Shown: piece by piece, positions 14,758 through 21,634 of the stretch
Position numbering within the stretch: the first letter of the stretch is position 1
How the letters are laid out: the number at the start of each line of letters is the position of its first letter
Assembly: GCA_910587785.1 (NCBI GenBank)
Contig: CAJUOA010000054.1
Coordinates: 1 to 21,634, forward strand
Length of the DNA stretch: 21,634 nucleotides
From: an uncultured Oscillospiraceae bacterium
GTDB lineage: Bacteria > Bacillota > Clostridia > Oscillospirales > Oscillospiraceae
Direction of reading: 5' to 3'
Notes under the pieces: model-generated
Told to the model about the DNA's origin: nothing
Databases searched by the model: none
What the model saw: only the letters and a program-made list of their open reading frames with translations
Translations under genes and position numbers: made by a program

Positions 14758-15177
14758 ATGGGAAGCATTGGAAATCCGCGGGACTACCTCATCTTGACCA
14801 ACAACCCCATGGTCAGAGAGCACCTGGAGGGCCGGGGGCGCTTCACCATCCGGTTCGAGCCGGAGCGCTCCTTCCGGGAGATTCTGGTGGAGGCGCGGGA
14901 CCTCGTCTACGCCGGCCACATCCTCTACACCCACCCCCTCGCCGGGAGCGTCAAGCCCAACGAGACCCCCTATAAGTCCCTCATCGTCTCCGTGGAGCCC
15001 CACGGGTTCGACGCGGACCACGCCGGGCTCATGGCCAACGCCATCGCCGTCTTCGACAAGTTCAGGCCCATCGGCTGGGAGCTGGAGGAGCGGATTTTGC
15101 GGGACTTTCAACTCATCGACTATAGCCTGCTCTGCGGCGCGCTGAATATCGACGCCGCGGCGGGTCTTAGTAAATAA
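14758..15177 (+). CDS. grdX: GrdX family protein of the glycine reductase cluster
   Basis: The 139-residue protein matches GrdX, found at the head of many glycine reductase operons. The family start is seen (YLILTNNPMV), then ILVEARDLVYAGHILYTHPLAGSVKPNETPYKSL and a late DYSLLCGALN. No catalytic residues are known for the family and its role is undefined. ATG 14758 follows AAGGAGG. It is the first gene after the riboswitch terminator, so it is the first read when glycine is present. The identity is clear from motifs and context, and the function is unknown. Confidence 0.92.
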   Translation: MGSIGNPRDYLILTNNPMVREHLEGRGRFTIRFEPERSFREILVEARDLVYAGHILYTHPLAGSVKPNETPYKSLIVSVEPHGFDADHAGLMANAIAVFDKFRPIGWELEERILRDFQLIDYSLLCGALNIDAAAGLSK

Positions 15178-15204
15178 ATATCATTGAAGGAGGAGGTGTT
15201 CGCT

Positions 15205-16503
15205 TTGAAATTGGAACTGGGCTATATCCAGATCAAAGACATCCAGTTTTCAAAGGAATGCAAGGTAGAAAACGGCACCCTTTACGTGGACCCCGACGCT
15301 GTCAAGGCCTATCTCTATGAGGATGACGACGTCAAGGCCTGGGTGAAGGACTTCAGCTTCGACATCGCCAAGCCCGGCGAGAGCGTCCGCATCACCCCCG
15401 TCAAGGACGTCATCGAGCCCCGGGTCAAGGTGGAGGGCCCCGGCGGCGTGTTCCCCGGCGTCATCAGCAAGGTGGAGACCGTCGGCAGCGGCAAGACCCA
15501 CGTCCTGCGGGGCATGGCCGTCGTCACCGCCGGTAAGATCGTGGGCTTCCAGGAGGGCATCATCGATATGTCCGGCCCCGGCGCGGACTACACCCCGTTC
15601 TCCAAGCTGCTGAACCTGGTCGTGGTCGCCGAGCCCGCCGAGGGCTATCAGGACCACAAGCACGAGTATGAGCACGCGGTGCGCATCGCGGGCCTGCGCG
15701 CCGCCACCTATATCGGCGAGCTGGGCCGCGAGGTCACCCCCGACGAGACTGCGGAGTTCGAGACCTACGGCATCAAGGAGGGCATGGAGAAGATGCCCAA
15801 CCTGCCCCGCGTGGCCTACGTCCACATGCTCCAGAGCCAGGGCCTGCTCCACGACACCTATGTCTACGGCGTGGACGCCAAGCGGAGCCTGACCACCATC
15901 CTGCTCCCCACGGAGACCATGGACGGCGCGATCATCAGCGGCAACTGCGTGTCCGCCTGCGACAAGAACACCACCTACCACCATCTGAACAACCCTGTGG
16001 TGGCCAACCTGTTCGCGGCCCACGGCAAGACCCTCAACTACGTCTGCAATATCATCACCAATGAGAACGTGTACCTGGCCGACAAGCAGCGCTCCTCCGA
16101 CTGGACGGCCAAGCTGTGCCGCCTCCTCGACCTGGACGGCGCGCTGGTCAGCCAGGAGGGCTTCGGCAACCCGGACACCGACCTCATCATGAACTGCAAG
16201 AAGATCGAGCTCCAGGGCGTCAAGACCGTCATCATCACCGACGAGTACGCCGGTCAGGACGGCAAGAGCCAGTCCCTGGCGGACGCCGACCCCCTCGCCG
16301 ACGCCGTCGTCACCGGCGGCAACGCCAACGAGGTCATCGTCCTGCCCAAGATGGACAAGGTCATCGGCACCCTGGACTATGTGGACGTCATCGCCGGCGG
16401 CCATGCCGGGTCCCTGCGGCCCGACGGCACCATCGAGGCGGAGCTCCAGGTCATCACCGGCGCTACCAACGAGATGGGCTTCAACCGCCTGAGCGCCCGC
16501 TGA
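15205..16503 (+). CDS. grdE: glycine reductase complex B, alpha/beta proprotein GrdE (pyruvoyl precursor)
   Basis: The 432-residue proprotein is cut into two subunits, the smaller with an N-terminal pyruvoyl group formed from cysteine. In complex B this group forms a Schiff base with glycine before C-N cleavage. The cleavage site is visible as SGNCVSACDKN: Asn247-Cys248, with C252 four residues on, matching the Asn-Cys site known in the Gottschalkia (Clostridium) sticklandii protein. The N terminus MKLELGYIQIKDIQF is typical. The start TTG at 15205 is chosen because AAGGAGGAGG (15187-15196) is 8 nt upstream; an earlier in-frame TTG at 15184 would put this site inside the gene. It is followed after 33 nt by grdB, its partner. 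Confidence 0.96.
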   Translation: MKLELGYIQIKDIQFSKECKVENGTLYVDPDAVKAYLYEDDDVKAWVKDFSFDIAKPGESVRITPVKDVIEPRVKVEGPGGVFPGVISKVETVGSGKTHVLRGMAVVTAGKIVGFQEGIIDMSGPGADYTPFSKLLNLVVVAEPAEGYQDHKHEYEHAVRIAGLRAATYIGELGREVTPDETAEFETYGIKEGMEKMPNLPRVAYVHMLQSQGLLHDTYVYGVDAKRSLTTILLPTETMDGAIISGNCVSACDKNTTYHHLNNPVVANLFAAHGKTLNYVCNIITNENVYLADKQRSSDWTAKLCRLLDLDGALVSQEGFGNPDTDLIMNCKKIELQGVKTVIITDEYAGQDGKSQSLADADPLADAVVTGGNANEVIVLPKMDKVIGTLDYVDVIAGGHAGSLRPDGTIEAELQVITGATNEMGFNRLSAR

Positions 16504-16536
16504 TAAAATCCAACAGAAAGGAGGAAATTTCACACT

Positions 16537-17841
16537 ATGAGCTATAAAGTCGTACACTATATCAACCAGTTCTTCGCCAACATCGGCGGCGAGGAGATGG
16601 CCCATGTGGCCCCCGAGCTCCGGGACGGCTTCGTGGGCCCCGGCATGGCTCTGAACACCGCCTGGAAGGGCGAGGCCGAGATCGTCAAGACCATCGTCTG
16701 CGGCGACTCCTACTTCGCCGAGCACGAGGCCGACGCGAAAAAGCAGGTCCTCGACTGGGTCAAGGCCGAGAAGCCCGATATGTTCATCGCCGGTCCCGCC
16801 TTCAACGCCGGCCGCTACGGCTACGCCTGCGCTACCATCGCCAACGCCGTCCAGGAGGAGCTGGGCATCCCCGTCCTCACCGGCATGTACGAGGAGAACC
16901 CCGGCGCGGACCTGAAGAACAAGGTCCTCATCGTGGCCACCGCCAACAGCGCCGCCGGGATGCGCAAGGCCGCTCCCGCCATGGCCAAGCTCGCCCTGAA
17001 GCTGATGAAGGGCGAGAAGATCGGCGCCTCCGCCGAGGAGGGCTATATGCCCAACGGCATCCGCCGCAACTTCTTCGAGAAGGAAGTGGGCGCGAAGCGC
17101 GCCGTGGACATGCTGGTGGCCAAGCTCAGCGACAAGCCCTACACCACCGAGTATCCCATGCCCTCCTTCGACCGCGTGGCCCCCAACAAGGCCATCAAGG
17201 ACCTGAGCAAGGCGACCATCGCCCTGTGCACCTCCGGCGGCATCGTCCCCAAGGGCAACCCGGACCACATCGAGTCCTCCTCCGCGAGCCACTACGGCGA
17301 GTACAACATCGCCGGTGTGGACGACCTCACGGCCGAGACCTACGAGACCGCCCACGGCGGCTATGACCCGGTCTACGCCAACGCCGACGCCGACCGCGTC
17401 CTGCCTGTCGACATTCTCCGCGAGATGGAGAAGGAGGGCAAGATCGGCAAGCTGCACGATTTCTTCTACACCACCGTCGGCAACGGGACCTCCGTCGCCA
17501 ACGCCAAGGGATTTGCCGCGGAGTACGCTCAGAAGCTCCTCAAGGCCGGTGTTCATGCCGTTATCATGACCAGCACCTGAGGGACCTGCACGCGTTGCGG
17601 TGCAACGATGGTAAAAGAGATTGAGCGCGCGGGCATCCCCGTGGTGCATATGTGCACGGTCACCCCCATTTCCATGACGGTCGGCGCGAACCGTATCGTC
17701 CCCACGATTGCAATCCCCCACCCCCTGGGCAATCCCGCCCTGACCATGGAGGAGGAGAAGGCCATCCGCCGCAAGCTCGTTGAGCGTGCGCTGGAGGCCC
17801 TGACCACCGAGGTCGAGGACCAGACCATCTTCGAGGTCTAA
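16537..17841 (+). CDS. grdB: glycine reductase complex B gamma subunit, selenoprotein GrdB (Sec348)
   Basis: The full product is 434 residues when UGA at 17578-17580 is read as selenocysteine. The Sec lies in TSTUGTCTRCGATMVKEIE, the known UxxCxxC active site (U348, C351, C354). The Sec attacks the glycine Schiff base on GrdE, and the carboxymethyl group then passes to the Sec of GrdA. The open frame continues unchanged beyond the UGA to TAA at 17839-17841 with conserved residues, so this is recoding and not a broken gene. A short hairpin with a GGU apex lies just after the UGA. ATG 16537 follows AAAGGAGG. Pairing with grdE under a glycine riboswitch makes it the glycine-specific form, not the sarcosine (GrdF) or betaine (GrdH) form. 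Confidence 0.97.
17578..17612 (+). promoter_or_regulatory. Sec UGA codon of grdB with candidate bacterial SECIS hairpin
   Basis: The UGA at 17578-17580 is followed by a 6-bp stem, CGTTGC (17593-17598) and GCAACG (17602-17607), closing a GGT apical loop. ACC (17584-17586) and GGT (17610-17612) could extend it as a lower stem across an internal loop. The apical GGU and the distance of about 18 nt from the UGA resemble the SelB-binding hairpin of E. coli formate dehydrogenase mRNA. Confidence 0.7.
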
Positions 17842-17851
17842 GAGCCGTTTC

Positions 17852-17924
17852 GGGGCACCCGCGGACCCTGACGGGCCCGCGGGCCCCCTCCCCGCCGCGC
17901 CCAGGAGCAGGGCGCGAGCCCTGC
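17852..17924 (+). repeat. two GC-rich hairpins between grdB and trxB
   Basis: GGGGC and CCCGCGG (17852-17864, with one bulged A between) pair with CCGCGGGCCCC ending at 17887, and a second perfect stem GCAGGGC/GCCCTGC (17907-17924) has a GCGA tetraloop. Neither is directly followed by a T run, though a pyrimidine-rich stretch starts at 17935. They may lower transcription into trxB or protect the grdB mRNA end. Confidence 0.55.
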
Positions 17925-17948
17925 GGACAAAAAGTTTTTCTTCTTTTG

Positions 17949-17984
17949 CTTCTTTTCTTCTTTGTCCACAAAGAAGAAAAGAAG
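17949..17984. repeat. 16-bp polypyrimidine/polypurine inverted repeat upstream of trxB
   Basis: CTTCTTTTCTTCTTTG (17949-17964) and its perfect complement (17969-17984) enclose TCCA. The left arm continues outward as a T/C-rich tract. It lies 30 nt before trxB. Its shape recalls intergenic repeats scattered in related gut clostridia; only one copy is in this window. Confidence 0.8.
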
Positions 17985-18014
17985 AAACTGAAATTGAGGA
18001 GAAGATTTCAAGCT

Positions 18015-18953
18015 ATGAGCAAAGTTTATGATGTGATCATCCTGGGCGCGGGCCCCGCGGGCCTTGCCGCCGGGCTGTACGCGGGCCGGAGCCGTCTGAG
18101 CACCCTCATCATCGAGAAGGGTCAGGACGGCGGTCAGATCGCCATCACCGACGAGATCGAGAACTATCCCGGTCAGATGGTGGAGGGCGAGAGCGGCCCC
18201 AGCCTCATCGCCCGCATGACCGAGCAGGCCAAGAAATTCGGCGCTGAGCGGTGCAGCGACGTCATCAAGAGCGTGGACCTCACCGGCGAGGTGAAGAAGC
18301 TGGTGGGCAACAAGGGCGAGTATGAGGCCAAGTGCGTCATCGTGGCCACGGGCGCGTTCCCCAAGCCCATCGGCTGCGAGAACGAGGGCAAGTTCACCGG
18401 CAAGGGCATCTCCTTCTGCGCCACCTGCGACGCGTCCTTCTTCGAGGACTTCGAGGTGTACGTGGTGGGCGGCGGCGACAGCGCCGTGGAGGAGGCCATG
18501 TACCTGACCAAGTTCGCCCGGAAGGTCACCATCATCCACCGGCGCAACGAGCTGAGAGCGGCCAAGTCCATCCAGGAGAAGGCTTTCGCCAACCCGAAGA
18601 TCGCCTTTCTGTGGGACAGCGTGGTGGTCAAGGTGGACGGCGATGACCTGCTCAGCTCCATGACCGTCAAGAACGTCAAGACCGGGGAGCTGACCGAGAT
18701 CACGGCGGACGAGGACGACGGGCTCTTCGGGCTCTTCGGCTTCATCGGCTACAACCCCAACTCCCAGCTCTTCGAGGGCGTCCTGGACATGGAGAACGGC
18801 TACATCAAGACCGACGAGAACATGCACACCAACATCCCCGGCGTCTTCGCCGCGGGCGACATCCGCGTCAAGAGCCTGCGGCAGGTGGTCACCGCCGCCG
18901 CCGACGGCGCGATCGCCGCCATGCAGGCCGAGCATTTTATCAGTAACCATTGA
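18015..18953 (+). CDS. trxB: NADPH-dependent thioredoxin reductase TrxB
   Basis: The 312-residue flavoprotein moves electrons from NADPH via FAD to thioredoxin, which here reduces selenoprotein A after each glycine reductase turnover. Seen are the FAD motif GAGPAG (11-16), the redox pair in SFCATCDA (C135, C138), the NADPH fold GGGDSAVEEA (152-161) with phosphate-binding HRRNELRA (175-182), and the second FAD motif in GVFAAGDIRVKSLRQVVTAAADG. The intact HRR site argues for NADPH and not for the ferredoxin-linked variant of this fold. ATG 18015 has GAGGAGAAG upstream, a little far away. It is 173 nt after grdB, with several hairpins between, and 56 nt before trxA. Confidence 0.96.
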   Translation: MSKVYDVIILGAGPAGLAAGLYAGRSRLSTLIIEKGQDGGQIAITDEIENYPGQMVEGESGPSLIARMTEQAKKFGAERCSDVIKSVDLTGEVKKLVGNKGEYEAKCVIVATGAFPKPIGCENEGKFTGKGISFCATCDASFFEDFEVYVVGGGDSAVEEAMYLTKFARKVTIIHRRNELRAAKSIQEKAFANPKIAFLWDSVVVKVDGDDLLSSMTVKNVKTGELTEITADEDDGLFGLFGFIGYNPNSQLFEGVLDMENGYIKTDENMHTNIPGVFAAGDIRVKSLRQVVTAAADGAIAAMQAEHFISNH

Positions 18954-18978
18954 TTTTTGCCGCGGGATGTGGTATCAT
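18950..18978 (+). promoter_or_regulatory. internal promoter for trxA-grdA
   Basis: TTGATT (18950-18955), a 17-bp spacer, and TATCAT (18973-18978) preceded by TGG make an extended -10 promoter starting at the very end of trxB. It could allow trxA and grdA to be made independently of the riboswitch. Confidence 0.6.
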
Positions 18979-19009
18979 GTCCCTATCTTATATAAGGAGG
19001 CCGCTTATT

Positions 19010-19327
19010 ATGCTTGAGCTGGATAAGAATACCTTTGAGGCCGAGGTCCTCAAGGCTGAGGGAAAGATTCTGGTGGACTTCTATGGCGACGGCTGCGTGC
19101 CCTGCGCCGCGCTGATGCCCCACGTCCACGCCTTTGCCGAGACCTACGGCGACAAGATCAAGTTCTGCGCCCTGAACACCACCAAGGCCCGCCGTCTGGC
19201 CATCAGCCAGAAGATTCTGGGCCTGCCCGTCATCGCCATCTACGAGAACGGTGAGATGATCGACTCCTGCGTCAAGGAGGACGCCACCGCAGAGAACGTG
19301 GAGGCTATGATTAAGAAGTACGCCTGA
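19010..19327 (+). CDS. trxA: thioredoxin TrxA with atypical GCVPC active site
   Basis: The 105-residue protein is a single thioredoxin fold: VDFYGDGCVPCAALMPHV near the middle of the first half and the cis-Pro segment LGLPVIAIYENGE. The active site is G28-C29-V30-P31-C32 in place of the usual WCGPC. GCVPC is, to my recollection, also seen in thioredoxins of glycine-reducing anaerobes such as Eubacterium acidaminophilum, so it probably reflects a dedicated partner of selenoprotein A. AAGGAGG precedes ATG 19010 (an earlier in-frame ATG at 18950 is less likely). It has its own promoter, sits after trxB and before grdA, and C53 and C87 are extra cysteines. Confidence 0.95.
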   Translation: MLELDKNTFEAEVLKAEGKILVDFYGDGCVPCAALMPHVHAFAETYGDKIKFCALNTTKARRLAISQKILGLPVIAIYENGEMIDSCVKEDATAENVEAMIKKYA

Positions 19328-19398
19328 GCGTACATCCCTTTACCCCGGTAGATCCCCGCAAGGGTTCTATAAATTCTAAAGAAAAGGAGGAATGACTC

Positions 19399-19875
19399 AT
19401 GAGCATCTTAGCCGGTAAGAAGGTCATCATCATCGGTGACCGCGACGGCATCCCCGGTATGGCCATCGAGGCCTGCGCCAAGACCGCCGGCGCCGAGGTC
19501 GTCTTTTCCTCGACGGAGTGCTTCGTCTGAACCGCCGCTGGTGCAATGGATCTGGAAAATCAGAAGAGAGTCAAGGAGTTCGCTGAGCAGTATGGCCCCG
19601 AGAACATCGTTGTTCTGCTGGGCGCTGCGGAGGGCGAAGCCTCCGGTCTGGCCGCTGAGACAGTGACCGCCGGTGACCCCACTTATGCCGGTCCGTTGAC
19701 AGGAGTCTCGTTGGGACTCACGGTTTACCATGTGTGCGAGCCCGAAGTGAAGGCTGAGTTTGACGAAGCCGTCTATGACGAGCAGGTCTCCATGATGGAG
19801 ATGGTTCTGGATGTGGATGACATCATCAGTGAGATGAGCGCCATCCGCGACGAACACTGCAAGTACCTGGGCTGA
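19399..19875 (+). CDS. grdA: glycine reductase selenoprotein A, GrdA (Sec44)
   Basis: The 158-residue selenoprotein is read through UGA at 19528-19530. The Sec is in the redox motif C41-F-V-U44 (CxxU), followed by TAAGAMDLENQ, exactly as in known GrdA proteins. The Sec receives the carboxymethyl group from complex B, passes it as a thioester-like acetyl to complex C, and is then reduced by thioredoxin. The N terminus SILAGKKVIIIGDRDGIPG and the C-terminal half VVLLGAAEGEASGLAAETVTAGDP are typical. ATG 19399 follows AAAAGGAGG. It is preceded by trxA and followed by a terminator, which would leave GrdA in excess of GrdC/GrdD. A clear SECIS hairpin with a GGU apex was not found by eye. Confidence 0.97.
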
Positions 19876-19890
19876 TAGGCTGAGGCCTGG

Positions 19891-19920
19891 GGGCGGCGGT
19901 CGTAAGGCCGCCGCCCTTTT
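19891..19920 (+). terminator. Rho-independent terminator or attenuator between grdA and grdC
   Basis: GGGCGGCGG (19891-19899) and CCGCCGCCC (19908-19916) form a 9-bp stem with an 8-nt loop, followed by TTTT. It begins 15 nt after the grdA stop. With four T it is probably partial, allowing some read-through to grdC. Confidence 0.8.
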
Positions 19921-19947
19921 CCTATTGAAAATCCCCCCTGTATCCCT

Positions 19948-19963
19948 CCCCTTTCATAAGGGG
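19948..19963. repeat. small hairpin in the grdC leader
   Basis: CCCCTT and AAGGGG enclose TCAT, 37 nt before the grdC start. No T run follows. It could affect grdC translation or mark the end of processed grdA mRNA. Confidence 0.4.
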
Positions 19964-19999
19964 TATGAATAAATTTGGAGAAGAAAGGCTGTGGACCCC

Positions 20000-21541
20000 A
20001 TGAAAAGTGTCATCAAGGGCGCCGGGTATATCCTGGTGCACACCCCGGACATGGTTTTGCACAACGGGACGACCCAGACCACCGAGCGGATCGTCAACCC
20101 CGAGAGCGAGTATCTCAAAGAACTGCCCAGCCACATCCGCAGTTTCGAGCAGGTCCTCTCCTACTGGCCCAACCAGGTCTATATCGGCAACAAGCACCCC
20201 GACGAGCTGGCCGGGGCCGCCCAGCCCTGGTGCGACAAGACCTGCGATGTCAGCGAGCGCTTCGGCCCCTTCGGGCAGATGATGCCCCAGGAGGAGTTCC
20301 TGCTGCTCATGCAGGCCTGCGACGTCTTTGACCTGGTGAAGCTGGAGCAGGGCTTCGTGGACGCCCACCGCGCCGCCCTCGCCGCCAACCCCATCATCGA
20401 CGAGACCATCATGGCCCGCATCCCCGAGGCCCAGACCGCCGGGGACGAGATCGAGCGCCTCGTGGCCGAGGAGCACTCCGAGGGCCTCTACCACAACGGC
20501 GCTCTGGTGGGCTGCGTCAACCGCGCCCACGACATCGACGTCAACCTCTCCGCCCACGTCATGCACGAGAACCTGGTGAGCAAGGCCAGCTCTGTCATGG
20601 CCCTCCTCTCCGCCGTGAAGAACGCGGGCATCAGCAAGGACGACGTGGAGTACGTGGTGGACTGCGCCGAGGAGGCCTGCGGCGACATGAACCAGCGGGG
20701 CGGCGGCAACTTCGCCAAATCCGCCGCTGAGATCGCCGGGCTCTCCAACGCCACCGGGTCCGACGCCCGGGGCTTCTGCGCCGCCCCCGCCCACGCCATG
20801 ATCGAGGCCGCCGCCCTGGTGGCCTCCGGGGCCTACAAGACCGTCATCGTCACCGCCGGCGGCTGCACCGCCAAGCTGGGCATGAACGGCAAGGACCACG
20901 TCAAGAAGGGCCTGCCCATCCTGGAGGACATGATCGGCGGCTTCGCCGTGGTCCTCACCCAGGACGACGGCGTGAGCCCGGAGATCAATCTGGACATGCT
21001 GGGCCGCCACACCGTGGGCACCGGCTCCGCCCCCCAGGCCGTTATCTCCAGCCTCGTGACCGCCCCCCTGGACAAGCACGGCCTTAAAATTACCGACATC
21101 GACAAGTACTCCCCCGAGATGCAGAACCCCGACATCACCAAGCCCGCCGGGGCCGGGGACGTGCCCCTCGCCAACTACAAGATGATCGCCGCCCTGGCCG
21201 TCAAGCGCGGGGAGCTGCAAAAGGCGGACCTGGCCTCCTTCCCTGTCAAGCACGGCCTCACCGGCTGGGCCCCCACCCAGGGCCATATCCCCTCCGGCGT
21301 GCCCTATATCGGCTTCGCCCGGGAGGACATCCTGGCCGGGAAGCTCAGCCGGGTCATGATCATCGGCAAGGGCTCGCTGTTCCTGGGCCGCATGACCAAC
21401 CTCTTCGACGGCGTCTCCTTCGTCATCCAGGCCAACTCCGGCGCGGAGAAGGCCTCCGGCGTCAGCGAGGACGAGGTCAAGAGCATGATCGCCAAGGCCA
21501 TGAAGGACTTTGCCGCCACGCTGATGGCGGACGCCGAGTAA
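20000..21541 (+). CDS. grdC: glycine reductase complex C beta subunit GrdC
   Basis: The 513-residue subunit works with GrdD to turn the acetyl thioester formed from selenoprotein A into acetyl phosphate, which yields ATP via acetate kinase. The start KSVIKGAGYILVHTPDMVLHNGTTQTTE is the family signature. The C-terminal half resembles ketoacyl-synthase III folds: SDARGFCAAPAHAMIEAAALVASG carries the probable thioester cysteine, followed by VIVTAGGCTAKLGMNGKDH and a late GWAPTQGHIPSGVPYIG. ATG 20000 is chosen by family N terminus, with AAAGG 11 nt upstream; GTG 19991 (three residues longer) is possible. It is 13 nt before grdD. Confidence 0.95.
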   Translation: MKSVIKGAGYILVHTPDMVLHNGTTQTTERIVNPESEYLKELPSHIRSFEQVLSYWPNQVYIGNKHPDELAGAAQPWCDKTCDVSERFGPFGQMMPQEEFLLLMQACDVFDLVKLEQGFVDAHRAALAANPIIDETIMARIPEAQTAGDEIERLVAEEHSEGLYHNGALVGCVNRAHDIDVNLSAHVMHENLVSKASSVMALLSAVKNAGISKDDVEYVVDCAEEACGDMNQRGGGNFAKSAAEIAGLSNATGSDARGFCAAPAHAMIEAAALVASGAYKTVIVTAGGCTAKLGMNGKDHVKKGLPILEDMIGGFAVVLTQDDGVSPEINLDMLGRHTVGTGSAPQAVISSLVTAPLDKHGLKITDIDKYSPEMQNPDITKPAGAGDVPLANYKMIAALAVKRGELQKADLASFPVKHGLTGWAPTQGHIPSGVPYIGFAREDILAGKLSRVMIIGKGSLFLGRMTNLFDGVSFVIQANSGAEKASGVSEDEVKSMIAKAMKDFAATLMADAE

Positions 21542-21554
21542 GCGGAGGCGTGCT

Positions 21555-21634
21555 ATGAGTAATCTGGAAAAAACCATTGCCAAGGCGTTCCTGGAGATGG
21601 CGGAGGGGCTGGAGACCGGCTCCTTCGGCCCCAG
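21555..21634 (+). CDS. grdD: glycine reductase complex C alpha subunit GrdD, 5' end only
   Basis: Only 26 codons are inside the window: MSNLEKTIAKAFLEMAEGLE followed by TGSFGP. The ETGSFG ending is typical of the GrdD N terminus, and grdD follows grdC in known operons. CGGAGG is about 6 nt before the ATG. GrdD resembles phosphate acyltransferases and would complete acetyl phosphate formation. The rest lies outside. Confidence 0.9.
   Translation, partial: MSNLEKTIAKAFLEMAEGLETGSFGP

Noticed and set aside
16537..17580. grdB as a truncated gene or pseudogene with an in-frame stop, plus a separate ORF at 17608-17841
   Set aside because: The UGA is in the known Sec position (UxxCxxC), the downstream part is the conserved GrdB C terminus in the same frame, and the Sec machinery is present upstream.
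15250..17721. 823-codon open frame on minus
   Set aside because: It is antisense to grdE and grdB, with a composition expected from the complement of GC-rich third positions and no recognisable domain.
19399..19530. grdA as a 43-codon fragment, with a separate gene at 19546-19875
   Set aside because: The UGA falls in the CxxU motif of GrdA and the frame continues with the conserved TAAGAMDLENQ.
19922..21583. 553-codon open frame on minus
   Set aside because: Antisense shadow of grdC, with Gly/Val/His-rich low-complexity product.

Overview
This window is about 65% GC bacterial DNA. Gene content (a dnaG-rpoD macromolecular-synthesis pair, Sec-dependent glycine reductase, a tandem glycine riboswitch, strong Shine-Dalgarno sites) points to a strictly anaerobic, amino-acid-fermenting clostridium. 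The high GC fits the Oscillospiraceae (Flavonifractor, Intestinimonas, Lawsonibacter-like gut bacteria). The genus cannot be fixed from the sequence alone.

Layout. (1) 1-2831, minus strand: the 5' part of rpoD (cut by the window edge) and dnaG, overlapping by 4 nt. (2) 3070-4598: a P1/DmpA-type peptidase on plus, converging on a minus-strand Rrf2 regulator. (3) 4796-6336: a lone phage-type DUF6291-like gene on plus, overlapping the 3' end of minus-strand galE. (4) 6596-8290, minus strand: a selenium-supply operon, yedE (putative Se transporter), a TusA-like carrier and a DUF3343 carrier. (5) 8614-13387, plus strand: a PLP cysteine desulfurase, selA, selB and tRNA-Sec (selC), which ends in a clear terminator. 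(6) 13458-14375: a LysR regulator. (7) 14462-21634, plus strand: promoter, tandem glycine riboswitch with terminator platform, then grdX, grdE, grdB (Sec), trxB, trxA, grdA (Sec), grdC and the first codons of grdD.

How it works together. YedE probably brings in a selenium species. The desulfurase and the small TusA-like and DUF3343 proteins could mobilise or carry Se. SelA makes Sec-tRNA on selC RNA, and SelB delivers it at in-frame UGA codons in grdB (residue 348) and grdA (residue 44), both visible here. NADPH, TrxB and an atypical GCVPC thioredoxin reduce selenoprotein A. Complexes B (GrdE/GrdB) and C (GrdC/GrdD) turn glycine into acetyl phosphate and ammonia. The glycine riboswitch matches supply of the pathway to its substrate. 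selD, needed to make selenophosphate, is not in the window.

Least explained are: two copies of an array of short hairpins placed directly after yedE and after the desulfurase gene; an AT-rich dyad upstream of the grd promoter that could be the LysR operator; near-matching extended -10 promoters in front of the desulfurase-sel operon, selC and trxA; and a 19-bp inverted repeat beside a 56-nt purine tract inside the phage-type gene.
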